From positions 24,552-88,551 of the forward strand of contig CH003037.1 of NCBI GenBank assembly GCA_000149265.1: DNA of 64,000 nt, in the 5' to 3' direction. The position numbers and the translations under genes are program-made. Under the pieces are notes generated by a model. The model ran no database searches, was not told where the DNA came from, and saw only the letters and a program-made list of their open reading frames with translations. Below, one piece after another: positions 35,431-46,610 of this stretch (position 1 is the first letter of the stretch; every line of letters starts with the position of its first letter). This DNA comes from Ciona savignyi. Lineage: Eukaryota; Chordata; Ascidiacea; Phlebobranchia; Cionidae.

Positions 35431-36412
35431 AAAACGATTTTCAGACTATCAAAGATTGTAAACTTTATGGTGACCATGTTGTAGGATACAGAGAAGCATG
35501 GAAACGCTTGGACCGCAAGTACGGTGAGAGAACCACCCTGGTGCAGAGTCACCTAAAGAAAATCACTGAGGGACCACGTATACACCCAACGGACACTGAT
35601 GCACTGTATCATTTGGCGGATGAGATGCTACTGCTACAGACTCCTGACCACATGGGGGTACCAGAATGATGTCAACATATTTGTGCGTCTCCCTAAGGAA
35701 GTCTAACTGGGGTTTAAAAGACTCTCTATCGAGAAAAGATCATTCTGTGAGTTGATAAAAGTGGTGGAAAAGGCTGAACGAGAGTCAAGGGACTTTCTTA
35801 ACAACCTCTATTATAAGGAATCTGCTATACCAAGGAAGTGTTTAGCAGACAAAATCAAGGTTGCAAATAAGCGATCAAGGCAATTCACAGCTGCGCAGAA
35901 GTCAAAGGATAAACACATATCTCCCACTGCGGACGACAAGGTGTCAACCGACTGTCCATTCTGCAGTGATGCTCATCCGCTGTGGAGGCGCAATAAGTCC
36001 GTTTTAAAGCGAGTTAGCTTTGTGAAGACAAAGACGCTGTTTCAATTGCTTACGCACAAGCCAGCTGAGTCGGGGCTGTGAATGGAAGTGGACGTGCCGA
36101 ACATATTATCACAAACGCCACACTCTGCTGCACATCGGCAAGGAAAAGAAAAAGTCATCTGTCGAGCCTCTTAGCAATGCGGAAGACGAAAAAGCTGTAA
36201 ATGGCTGCAACAAAACTGTCCAAGCAAAGAAATCTGTTCGTCATTTCAAGGTTGTTCCTGTCAAGGTGTGGGGCAAAACTGCAGCCAAGTGTGTGAAAAC
36301 ATATGCATTCCTTGACGATGGATCCGACACCAGCCTGTGTACAGCTGACTTGGTCCGAAAACTGGGTTTAAAGGAAATAAATGGACGACTAATGCAGCTA
36401 AAGCTATATCAA
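35431..36412 (+). pseudogene. BEL/Pao gag end and aspartic protease
   Basis: Continues gag after the MITE (YREAWKRLDRKYGERTTLVQ, LKKITEGPRI), then a zinc-knuckle region (CPFCSDAHPLW at about 35950), and then the protease VVPVKVWGKTAAKCVKTYAF with the active-site motif LDDGSDTSLC (about 36310-36345). D-G-S replaces the usual D-S/T-G in many BEL elements and is typical for the group. Multiple stops are present. Interrupted at 36420 by a hAT element. Confidence 0.85.
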
Positions 36413-36420
36413 GCCTATAA

Positions 36421-38640
36421 AGTGCGTGTATTCTATACATATACTTGTCCTGGCTATCTCAGCACAGTGCCTGGTTTATGTCTATTTATAGCGCAGACAC
36501 GGGCTTTGTCACAAACTTATTACGTAATAAGCTTCTGTTTCATAATAACCTTTAGGTAAGAAGCTGCTACTCACGCAGCTTCTGTTTCTATTAGTATTAG
36601 TGCAGTCTTGCATGTTAGAAAATACCACTGTTTAAGCTTGTGCTTCAAGTCAAATTTAAATTTTTTGTAAGGCTGTGTATGTAACATTGAAAACGTCGTT
36701 GTCAAAGCCAAAAAAAAGTTGAGAAAGAGAACAGAAATTTTAAAGAAAAGTGGCAAAATAAGTATTTTGTAACAGAAGCGAGAGACAAAGTACAATGCTT
36801 GATTAGCCTTAAAAACTGTGGCAGTACGAAAGGAGCATAACATTAAGAGGCAGGCATTACGAGACGAAACACAAAAAACAATATGATGTTTTTTTTTAAA
36901 TGCGAGAGGAAATAATTACACAACTGGAGTCGGCCCTGTTAAAGCAACAAAATGTTTTTTCTAACTTGAACGAAACAAGTAAAAATGCTGTACGGTCCAG
37001 TTTGCTCTGAGTTAAAAAAAATGCACAATCCTCACGACCATTTACTGAAGGTAGTTTTATAACAGCCAGTGATATTCTTTGTCCTAAGAAAAAGAAACTT
37101 TTTGAAAGTATAAGTAAGCTTGTTAGCAAATACTGTTGCCAGTCGAATCACAGAGTTGGCAAGTAATTCATATCAGCAACTTACTGCTGGTGCTAAAAAT
37201 TTTGAAACATTTTCACTTGCCCTTGATGAAAGCACAGGTGTTACAGACGTTTCTTACTGTGCTGTATTTATCCGAGGTGTTGACAAAGATTTTAATATTA
37301 CTGAGAAATTGTTGGACTTGCTACCACTGAAGGGAACTTGAACTGGACAAAACGTGTTTAATGAGCATTGAACGTGCAGGGTTAGATTGGTCAAAGCTTG
37401 TGGCAGAAGCTACAGATGGGGCCCCTGCAATGTGTTCTGAAAGGGTGGGCTTAGTTGGCCTTCTAAAAAACAAAGTAAAAAAAAACTTGGAGAATATATC
37501 TCTGCTATACATTGTATTTTTCATCAGGAGGCACTTTGTGGAAAAAAGATCCAGATGAAAAATGTTATGGATGTAGTTGTGAAGATTGTGAACTTCATAC
37601 GTGCAAGGGCTCTGAATCACAGGCAGTTTACTTCTTTTTTGTCTAGCATGGAGAGTTGCTCTATCATACAGAAGTGAGGTGGCTGAGTCGTGAAAATGTT
37701 CTAAAGAGGTTCTTTGCTTTAAGAGAAGAAATTGGGTTATTCATGGCAATGAAAGAAAATGATATTCCCGAACTCAGCAATCCCACTTTTATATCCAACC
37801 TTGCATTTCTCACTGATTTGGCAGACCACTTAAATACGCTGAACCGGAGTCTGCAGGGTCCAAAACAAGTTATCACTATCATGTATGACTGTGTGAAAGC
37901 TTTCAAGTGCAAGCTTTTATTGTGAAGAAAGCAGCTTGAAAATGGAAACTTTGCACACTTCAAGACTTTGCAGTATTCTGGGCAAGGTTGATGCTGAATG
38001 TCTGACTGAGTATGTGGAAATGATTGGAAATTTACATATAGAATTTGAGCGCCGATTTCAAGACTTTCTGGCTTTGGAAAAACAATTTGTGCTTTTTGCT
38101 ACTCCACTAGTAGTGGATGTTGAAAATGTGAGGGGGGACTTTCAAATGAAGTTAATGGAGCTTCAGTGTGACACCCTGCTAAAGCAGAAGTATGCGGAGG
38201 TTGGGATTCCGAAATTCTACAAGTTTCCCAACTTTTTGCTCAGTGACTTTGCTCAGCGAATTCTGGCAATGTTTGGCAGTACATATATATGTATGTGAAC
38301 AATTCTTCTCCACCATGAAGGTAAACCAGTCTGCCATCAGATCAAGGCTGACTGATGAACACTTGCAGTCTGTATTAAGACTTGCATCTATCAAAGACGC
38401 AAGCCTGAAGCCAGATATAGGCTCATTAGTAAATTTTAAGCGTATCCAGAAGTCTTCCATCTGACTCTCAAAAGTTCAAAGAAACCTCATATAAAACTCA
38501 AAAAAAGGGAATTTCAATAAAAATTGTGATTAATATGATTTATTTTCTTAAATTTTACTCTTCTAAAGAGGACCGAATTTTGTGTGGCTCCTGGATCGCC
38601 TATTTATCACATATTTCTTGTCTTGAGTTTGAGACCCCTG
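36421..38640 (+). mobile_element. hAT element nested in BEL/Pao
   Basis: About 2.2 kb between BEL protease and the RT linker. The right end is ttgagtttgagacccctg. Flanking 8-bp duplications gcctataa (36413-36420) and ggctataa (38641-38648) differ at one base. The left terminus (agtgcgtgta...) is too decayed to match the right one well. It encodes a hAT transposase on the plus strand. Confidence 0.65.
36700..38464 (+). pseudogene. hAT transposase (GTF2IRD2/ZBED-like) relic
   Basis: Fragments in order: NFKEKWQNKYFVTEARDKVQ then CLI (BED-like start, about 36735), RITELASNSYQQLTAGAKNF then SLALDESTGVTDVSYCAVFI (37140-37275; carries the first catalytic Asp), CIFHQEALCGKK (about 37510-37545), HRQFTSFL (about 37620), RSRLTDEHLQSVLRLASIKD with the dimerisation motif CEQFFSTMKVNQSAI (38295-38400). 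The arrangement resembles the hAT-derived half of GTF2IRD2. Frame breaks at about 37340, 37560, 37640-37930 and 38295. Confidence 0.82.
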
Positions 38641-38648
38641 GGCTATAA

Positions 38649-39395
38649 GAACCTGAATCGTTCGACCTGCATGGTGTCCTCGTTCTCGATTACATGATTG
38701 ATATCAGCGATAGCATACCGACAGAAGAAGTGGCAAGTCTTAACCCACATTTTGAAAGACTTAAAGTTTACCAAGTTGAACCATACCAAGGTGGAGCTTC
38801 TGTTGGGGAACAATGTACACGAGGCATTCCGGCTGATTGAACAGCGCTGTGGCGAACCCGGTTCGTTTAAAGCCATTCGGATTACTCTTCGAAACCTGAG
38901 TAAACTGAGCGCAGTGTGCATCTGCACTTCATGCACCAAAGGGAGCCTGTAATTGACTCGTGCAAACAGATGCTGGACTTCTTCGCTCGAGATTTCGATG
39001 ACTTGGCCAAGCCTCAGAAGAGTGAATGGTCAATTGAGGATAAGCAAGCCATGGTGATCATGGACAAGACAGTAAAGAAGATCAACGGTCGTTATCAGAT
39101 TGGCCTCCCATGGAAGCATGATCACACCAAATTGCCAGACAACGGGAATATTGCGGTGCGAAGACTCCCAGTCTCTCAAACGACGTCTGGAGGGGGACCC
39201 TGGCCTGTTTGAAAAGTATAGAGATTTAACTCGGGTGGGTGCATGCAAGTATCGTACCACCAGGCACCAGGAGCATGTGTACCTACTAAAACTACCTGGT
39301 ACATACCACATCACTGCACAGGACCTAAGTTCCAAGTTGTTTTTGACTGTGCAGCTAAGCTTGGTAGGGTGTCCTTAAACGATGAACCAGCAAAC
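38649..39395 (+). pseudogene. BEL/Pao protease-RT linker and RT start
   Basis: After the hAT insert, BEL coding resumes: EPESFDLHGVLVLDYMIDIS, TKVELLLGNNVHEAFRLIEQ, FFARDFDDLAKPQKSEWSIE, INGRYQIGLPWKHDHTKLPD, and the RT entry GTWYIPHHCTGPKFQVVFDC followed by AAKLGRVSLND in shifting frames. The catalytic YVDD block is not reached. The element is truncated at about 39395. Confidence 0.82.
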
Positions 39396-39457
39396 AAAAC
39401 AGCTTTAAAACCGCTTAATGTAATGCATAATAAGAACAATCACGTCCAGTCAACGTA

Positions 39458-39950
39458 GTTGTTAGGAGTGACTTAGAAGTAATGCTTTACCACAACCCTT
39501 ACAATTATTGTTTAAAAAAAAAAACACTGTACATTGTGTAGTGACATTCGCGGCACATTTGTGTAGTGACAATGTTTTTGCGCATTGTATTAAGTTATGT
39601 TAAAAGGGTTGTAATGTGCGCTTAATGCGCGCAGAGCTGTTTGACTTGCCAATCATTTACTCTAAAACAGACTATAATCCAAAAAAAACACTTCTTTTAT
39701 AATTCTTCCCACTCATTGCGCCATACAAGCGCTTGTGTAGAAACTCTTTGTATTAAACTAAGCACTGCCTGCTTGAAGACGATATCTCCAAGTATGTATT
39801 ACGAACAAGTTCAATCGAATGCATTATATTGTATCAGCTTGCAATATAACAATAAAGGAACTTTTGTATGGAGTCGGATTGCCAGCTATTTTAGTCTTGG
39901 TTGAGTGAGAGGTCTGTTAGTTGGGGAACCTCATTCCCGATTTGGTGCCA
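39458..39950 (+). repeat. Candidate LTR with primer-binding-like site
   Basis: Begins tgttaggagtgac, contains aataaagg at about 39850 and is followed by tttggtgccagcgg (39938-39951), which resembles a retrotransposon primer-binding site. A short plus-strand frame follows at 40030-40300. No matching LTR copy is seen, so this is a structural guess. Confidence 0.3.
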
Positions 39951-39959
39951 GCGGTAGGC

Positions 39960-41470
39960 GCAACCCAAGCCTGAATTTAAGCAAAATAAGGAAGATCCCA
40001 AGAAGCCGTGTGAGTGAAAAACGCACCGCTTGTCACAAAGAAGTCGAATCAAATTCAAGTTAAGTGCTGATAACATCAAAAGAAACAGTTCAGCGATACA
40101 CCAAGAAACATTCATGAACAATACAATTAAAGAGGTAAACGAAGTTTCATTTCGGGCCCGAGATGCTATGGCCGTGTTATCTACGAAACCTGCGCGATCA
40201 GCTGAGACTACCTACATGCAAGTTCGCCGAGTTCGTGATGGTTTTGTTGTCTACGAGAAACTCTTGATTGTCATCGAGTTGTTCAGCATTTTGCTTTAAA
40301 GGTTTGTAGAATATGTGATTATAGGGTACGATCATGACTAAAGCATTATTGATTATTACAAGAGTATTGAGTATCGTCTAGAGTGGCCTATTTTATATGC
40401 GTATTTTATGTCTACTGGGTATGTTATTGCGTGTCGAGGATGCTCCACGCCGACTATTTTTTATACAAGTATGGTTTTTATGTCTATAGCGTCTAAATAA
40501 TGCTTTATTTTGATTTTTGCCCTCTGCATGGACCACCAATGTTTTTGCATAGCGAATAAACTGATAGTTATTTCATAGGCCCTGTACAGAAACCCTTGTT
40601 CAGTTTATTTTACAAATGTCATTCACATTTCACCATCGAAGAGAATAGCCATAACAGTAGTAGTTATATATATATAGTATATTATAGCTGACTCAGTGCA
40701 CCCTATAAGAGATTAAAATACCTTATTTGTATTTTTTAATTATACTTTGCCTATATAAGTTTATTTTAGAGTTAGTCCTAACGCGTAAAAAACATCTTGT
40801 ATGTGTCGATACTGAGAGTTTTTTCTGCAATACATATCGTTGAAACATCTAACGAATTGAGAAATATGAAATGGGAGTTGAGACTGTTGTAAAAACATAT
40901 GGGTTCGGATACAATTATGTTTCAAAAGTTCTCGTATAGTTGGTGTAATATATTAGGACTATAATATGAATGTGATAAGAGACTGTGTGAGGAGACAAAA
41001 AAGAAACATGTTATATTTTAGGACCTAGGTGATATAAATATTAATGTAATGAAGTATTCGAAAATTTCCCGAATAAAAGACTATTTTGATTCACTGTATT
41101 TATTGGTTTTTATGTCTATTGTTAAAAAACCAACCAGGATAACAGCCACTTAGGACTCTAGTAAAAAAAAAAAAAAAGACATCACATTTTTACAAACGAC
41201 AACAGTATATATAATAATGAATAGCAATGTACAGCAAAGGATGCAGCGAAAGACCAAAAAGTCACCGAGTCAGCTGCACCCTTTGTGTTTATTTAGATAA
41301 ATAAAAAAAATAAATATAAAAAAATAACGAAATACAATGCTGCACAGGCCAAAACCTTTAATAAACGTATCATTTTATAGTAATTTGCAGTAAACACGTT
41401 ACAGTGAAACAAAATATAAAGTTATAAACAGGTTGATTGACAGATAGTGTAACATTTGAGACTATTGCAT
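39960..41470. other. No further supported feature
   Basis: Short frames only. A 15-A tract at 41162-41177 and a TA-rich patch at about 40665-40690. No gene recognised. Confidence 0.4.
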
Positions 41471-41479
41471 TGTCCGTAA

Positions 41480-43430
41480 TTAATACATTTGAATTAAATA
41501 TTGCTTGAAGCGAAGTTTAAATAAGTTAAATGACATGCACTTGTAGTCATTCGGTATTTCACCCCACAATTTGTACACAAATTTTCCAATTTCATGAATA
41601 AAAATATCGTGAATTTTCATAAGTTTTAATTCATTATATAAGGAAGAAGCATGATCTCTGTTGGATCGAAATAAAATATGTCGAAGAGCTCTGTTTTGCA
41701 ACATTTCTAATGGATGAATTGCTGATGTGTTAGCCCTTCCCCAATTAATAATTGAGGATTGCAAATGACTATGAAATAAAGAGAAATATACACATCTGAG
41801 AGTATTTTGTTTTACATACCTTCTTAGTTTACAGAAAACACCACAAACTCTAGACAATTTGTCTCGAAGATTTATAATATGCATATTCCATTTTAGCTTA
41901 TGATCCAGTATAACACCAAGATAACGAATATTATTGGTTTGTTGGACCGGTTTCTTATTTATTACTACATTAAATTGATAATTGTTTTTATGATTATGTA
42001 TCAGCATATAAACAGTTTTGCTGTGATTTAGCGACAACCTATTTGCCCTCAGCCACACATCAACCTTATTAACTTCTAAGTTTACTCTATATTGCAAGTT
42101 AGAAAATGAAAAATCACACATATGTAGATTGGTGTCATCAGCAAATAAAGTAGTTTGAAAATTAGAAGAGGTAGGTAGATCATTTACATATATAGAAAAG
42201 AGCAGTGGGCCCAATACTGAACCTTGCGGTACACCACAATCTACAGATTTATACAGTGATCTGATGTTGCCAACAGTGGTGCACTGTAGACGACCACTTA
42301 AGTACGACTTAAACAAATCATTCTGGACTCCCCTAATACCATACAAAAGTAATTTTTGCAATAGTATGGAATGATCAATTGTATCAAAAGCTTTTTGTAG
42401 ATCCAGGAATATAGAGCATGTTATTTTTCCTGAATGTAAATTAGAAAGCATTTGTTCGTGTATAGAGGTCACTGCAAGTTCAGTGGAATGATTTGTACGA
42501 AAGCCGTACTGACATGGTGTCAATAGATCATACTTGTTAAAGTAGTAATATAATCTAAAATGGATTAGTTTTTCAAATATTTTGGAGAAGGTTGGCAATA
42601 AAGATATTGGTCTATAATCATTTACAGTTTTTGGAGAGCGACACTTCGGAATTGGTATTATTTGAAATATTTTGAGGCATTTAGGATAGACTCCCTGATC
42701 CATACTTTTGTTGAATAATTCAGCCAAGATGGGTGATATAATACTATTAGCCATTTTTACAAATTTTGAAGATATATTATCAGGACAACAAGAGTTATTT
42801 ATCTTTAAATTACTAATGCATTTAGATACTTTTTCAGAAGTAGTGGGTTCCAAATAAAAAGAATGCACACTTGAGTGCACAAAGGATGAAAATTTCACCG
42901 ACGGATCTGAGATTGTCGATGCCATTGTTTTGCCAATACTTGCAAAATGATTATTTAAGACTTCACCCATTTTTTCTGGTTCGTCCGTTTTTGTACCATT
43001 ATCCAATAATATTTCGGATATACTATGTTTGCTTACATTACGATGAGCAATTATCTCATTAATAGTTTTCCATGTTTTACCAGGATTGTATCTATTTTCA
43101 TGAAATATATTAAAATAATATTGCTGCTTGGACAATTTGCGAATACGAGTTATCTGTTCAGTGTCATTATGTTTATAACATGCTCTAAATAAGCAATTTT
43201 TATGTTTTATAGATTTTAGTATTCCTTTTGTAATCCATGGTTTATACAGGGTTTTTTTTCTGTTTTCGGCTAAGGTTACACAATGGAGCATGCTTATTTA
43301 GTACATATTGGAAATTATTAACAAACCTCTCAAATAAGAAATCAACTGTATTATTTTTTTCAGAAGTGGCAACTGACATAATATTTTGCAACTCATTTAA
43401 AAGTATTTCAATCTAGGTTTATTTTATAGT
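41480..43430 (-). pseudogene. Jockey/CR1/L2-type LINE reverse transcriptase, 5'-truncated
   Basis: An uninterrupted 603-codon frame (43291-41480), extended upstream to about 43430 by a one-base frameshift (FQYVLNKHAPLCNL). RT blocks in order: KCLKIFQIIPIPKCRSPKTV then NDYRPISLLPTFSKIFEKLI, FLDLQKAFDTIDHSIL (first catalytic Asp), CGVPQGSVLGPLLFSIYVND, TTLFADDTNLHM (F-A-D-D box), and NIRYLGVILDHKLKW. The endonuclease half is missing, which fits 5' truncation during reverse transcription. The motif flavour is Jockey/CR1/L2 rather than L1/Tx1. It is the least damaged enzyme in the window, but it lacks a complete ORF. Confidence 0.9.
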
Positions 43431-43860
43431 TAATTATTTCTAGTGTAGTGACCTAATGTGTTACATAAGATTTACTTACGATCCCATCAGCTGGCATTTG
43501 CGCTGACATTCCATCATCATTGAAATATTATTATTAGGTTTACGATTATTACCGTAGCTGTCGTAATTCGCGTATATAGGCCCTAAGTTTATTTCACTTT
43601 TGCTCGAGAGAAAGGGAGTTCTCAACATCTAACGATTTAACTCGTAATTGGTACTAAATTAATCGCCTCAATTGCTCAATACAATTGATGTTATAAAACT
43701 ACTGAGGCGTTCGTTAATCGACAAACCACAGAAGTCAAGGAGAAGTTTACGCTGAAAGCCTCAATTAATTAGACTCTCTCGTCGTTCATGACACCAGCGT
43801 CTGCGCGATGGACTTCTTGTAAACACAGTAAGTCTATACTATTTTATATAATATAGCTAC
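43431..43860. other. No supported feature
   Basis: Intergenic AT-rich sequence between two LINE remnants. No repeat structure recognised. Confidence 0.4.
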
Positions 43861-43864
43861 TATG

Positions 43865-44974
43865 AATAGGAGTGATTTTGTGTGTAATTCCAATAGCATT
43901 AAGCGTTGCAATGTTGATGGGTTATTGATTTCGAGTTTTGTTATTTGTTCGTAACTTTTTCATTGAAGGGCAGGGTTCTGGTGTCGTCGTTTAGGTTGGT
44001 TATTTTTCAGGGTTAAAGTTTTCGTCGTTTTGGAGAATACTCGGTGATTTGATTTAGGTTCAACCGTTGTTTTAGATCCTGAACAGATCTTTGGAGAGGT
44101 GGCTCATTTGAGTTGTCAGGGTCTGATAGCGGGTTGTCCAGTGAAAGGTCAAGTGACATTTCGGATGACGAAGGAGAGCTGAACATGTCCGTGTGTTTGG
44201 CTGATTGAGTTGATTCAAATTTTTCTTGTGTTTCAGATTGATGTTTATAGGAAAATTCAACATCCTGAACATTTACAGCGTCGGTCAGTGATTCGACTAT
44301 TTGATCGGAAGGTAAGTTCTTCGATTCTTTGTCATTTAAAGAGGAATGAATCTCTCCCCCTTAGGTTGCCGTTTTGGATTCGTTTATTTTTAGGTTTCTT
44401 TTCTCGCCGATTACGTTGGGGAAGTGCCGTATAGGATGATGTATCAGCGGTTTCTTTATCCGGTTGATCTTTTAAGTCCTCCGAAACATCATTTCCTAGG
44501 TTAGTATAATTGCCAAATTTTTAGTTTGTCAACTATTTACTATTCTTTAGGAGCACCACTGTCAACAACGCATTTTTTCAGCTTTTAATGATTTTCTAAA
44601 AAATAAGTTAACACAGGTTGAGCAATAAATATAAATCACAGTAGAAAAATGGCATTTAAATTTACATAAGTAAAAACACAATAGTTAGGTAAAAAAACAA
44701 GTATACTTATTATACTGACTGTGTAGTGCAGCCAGTCTCTAATTTCATTTGATAAACTTAAAGTAAAAGATGGGAAAACGATAAAATCAAAGTCACCTTG
44801 TGAACGCAACAAAATTAACGCATGATGATTGACTTTAGAGGTATAAACATAGAATTATATAAAATGGTTGATTTAATACAACATAAAGATCATTGCAAAA
44901 CAAATCAAGATAAAATGGACTATTTTGGCATCTTCAGTTAGTGTTTACAGGGAGGGTCTAAAGATGACAGAATG
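43865..44974 (-). pseudogene. Tx1-like LINE relic (R3): 5' end, ORF1 tail, ORF2 start
   Basis: The minus-strand 5' terminus at about 44974 reads GACATTCTGTCATC, close to the E1 5' terminus GACATTCTGTCAACC. ORF1 C-terminal sequence follows (DMFSSPSSSEMSLDLSLDNP, about 44190-44130, then PKRRHQNPALQ) and an ORF2 start PINIATLNAIGITHKI (about 43925-43880), where it ends. R2 shares the MFSSPSSSE tail, so R2 and R3 belong to one subfamily. The endonuclease body and RT are absent. Confidence 0.7.
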
Positions 44975-45199
44975 TCATATTGATTTTCCGTAACTATTAT
45001 ATTAGTTGATTTGTTCGGCTTTAATTTTGCGGTAATTTGGTAGACGATCAGAACAAAATTTAAAACGGTACATAAAAATTAAGCAGTTATGAGTCGTTTA
45101 GGTACGGCAAGGTTCCTGATTCGACAAAATAATTTTTGTAAATTTGCATGTAACATATCAAAAAAAATTAAAAGTTAACCAACCTTATTTATAATAAAA

Positions 45200-45316
45200 A
45201 CCGACCGAAGTCGGATATCGAAAAAGGTTCAAGACTCAATGAACTGAACTGCTCCTCTCCACGGAATTCTTTAGTAAAAGGCGAAAGAATCATACGTTGA
45301 AGAGAAGCCAGAGTGA
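45200..45316 (-). ncRNA. U5 snRNA gene, copy A
   Basis: Minus strand begins TCACTCTGGCTTCTCTTCAA (compare U5 ATACTCTGGTTTCTCTTCAG), with loop I CGCCTTTTACTAAAG, then CCGTGGAGAGGAGCAGTTC and the 3' stem-loop CCGACTTCGGTCGG. It has a 5-bp GAACT duplication in the internal stem region, and its Sm site reads CCTTTTTCG rather than ATTTTTCG. It may be a decayed edge copy of the array. U5 is the snRNP RNA whose loop I aligns exons during splicing. Confidence 0.88.
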
Positions 45317-45605
45317 CAACCAACAATTGTAAATATTGTACCACATAATAGGACTGACTGAAATTTGTGGATTTTCGTAAAATGTACACAAATGTATTAA
45401 TTAACATCGTAATTAAATTTAAAGAAGTAGACGATCAGAACAAAATTTAAAACGGTACATAAAAATTAAGCAATTATTTTATAAAATTTGCAAAATTTCA
45501 TTTTAACGAGTCGTTGAGGACTGATTCGACAAAATTATATTTGTAAATTTTCATGTAATATATCAAAAAATGAATAAAAGTTAACCAAGCTTATTTATAA
45601 TAAAA

Positions 45606-45717
45606 ACCGACCAAAGTCGGATATCGAAAAATGTTCAAGACTCATTGAACTGCTCCTCTCCACGGAATTCTTTAGTAAAAGGCGAAAGAATCATACGTTG
45701 AAGAGAAGCCAGAGTGA
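45606..45717 (-). ncRNA. U5 snRNA gene, copy B (intact)
   Basis: 112 nt. 5' end TCACTCTGGCTTCTC, stem-loop I with the invariant CGCCTTTTACTAAAG, CCGTGGAGAGG, Sm site ATTTTTCG, terminal hairpin CCGACTTTGGTCGG. The length and element order match animal U5. This is the only uninterrupted, consensus-like copy in the window and a candidate functional gene. Confidence 0.95.
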
Positions 45718-45756
45718 CAACCAACAATTTTAAATATAGTACCAGATAATAGAAAT

Positions 45757-45780
45757 GACTGAAATTTGCGGATTTTCGCA
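45757..45780 (-). promoter_or_regulatory. Candidate snRNA proximal sequence element
   Basis: Lies 40-63 bp upstream of U5 copy B. TGCGAAAATCCGCAAATTTC (minus strand) is conserved almost exactly upstream of the E1-interrupted copy (52480-52502) and with two changes upstream of copy A. Its position fits an snRNA PSE. Assignment is by position and conservation only. Confidence 0.45.
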
Positions 45781-46017
45781 AAATGTACACAAATCCATTA
45801 ATTAACATCGTAATTGAATTTAACGATATAGACGATTAGAACAAAATTTAAAACGGTATATAAAAATTAAGTAATTATTTTATATAATTTTCAAAATTTC
45901 ATTTTAACAAGTCGTTGAGGAACGGCAAGGTTCCTGATTCGACAAAATTATATTTGAAAATTTGCGTGTAATATATCAAAATTGAATTAAAGTTAACCAA
46001 CCTTATTTATAATAAAA

Positions 46018-46104
46018 ACCGACCAAAGTCGGATATCGAAAAATGTTCAAGACTCATTGAACTGCTCCTCTCCACGGAATTCTTTAGTAAAAGGCGAAAG
46101 AATC
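46018..46104 (-). ncRNA. U5 copy C, 3' part, interrupted by E1
   Basis: Contains loop I to the terminal hairpin. The 5' part lies at 52386-52438. Bases 46077-46104 are the 3'-side copy of the E1 target duplication. Interrupted, so not a functional U5 gene. Confidence 0.93.
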
Positions 46105-46610
46105 TTTTTTGTCTTTTTGGTTTATTAACGATAACTCACGCACACGAAATAGAGAACACAGCATCAAATTTACAATATACATATTTACATATTTACAAAT
46201 GTACATATTTACATATTAAAACATTTACATATTTACATATTCACAATTTTACATATTTACATCGTTTCATATTACGTTTCAGGATCGTTTTTGGAGTTAC
46301 CAAGTTTAATTTATCAATTAACAATTTTAAATAATAATTCGTTTCCAGATTCATTGAAGAGATATTTCTAGAAGAGTCGAAGAGGTGAAACCTGCAATAA
46401 AGTTATTTGAGATCAATCTGCAATGGGAAATGTTATTACTTGGAATATTTGGTAAGTGATTTTGATGTATATTGTTGCTCTATATTATTATATACGGAAA
46501 AAGGCGGATAAAACGGAACAAAATTAATAGCAGATAAAGACAAAAAACGTCGATATTGAATTTAATATAATATGTCAGTGGAAAAAGGGGTGCTGTGGTT
46601 CCGAATTATA

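Larger units (their letters stand above)
45037..46104 (-). repeat. U5 snRNA gene tandem array, left part
   Basis: Units of about 406-412 bp, each with a U5 gene and a spacer containing the same words (tagacgatcagaacaaaattt, acggcaaggttcctgattcg). The left boundary is at about 45037. The array continues after E1 (52386-52811). If E1 and one target copy are removed, the spacing from unit C to unit D is about 399 bp, so the period is preserved. Confidence 0.93.

Noticed and set aside
41162..41177. Poly(A) run as the 3' tail of the 41.5-43.4 kb LINE
   Set aside because: That LINE is on the minus strand, so its tail would read as T here. The run is also 300 bp from the ORF end.
45189..45407. 72-codon minus-strand frame over the U5 gene, and its homologue at 52305-52529
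   Set aside because: The sequence is the U5 snRNA gene and its promoter. The frame is incidental and not conserved between copies.
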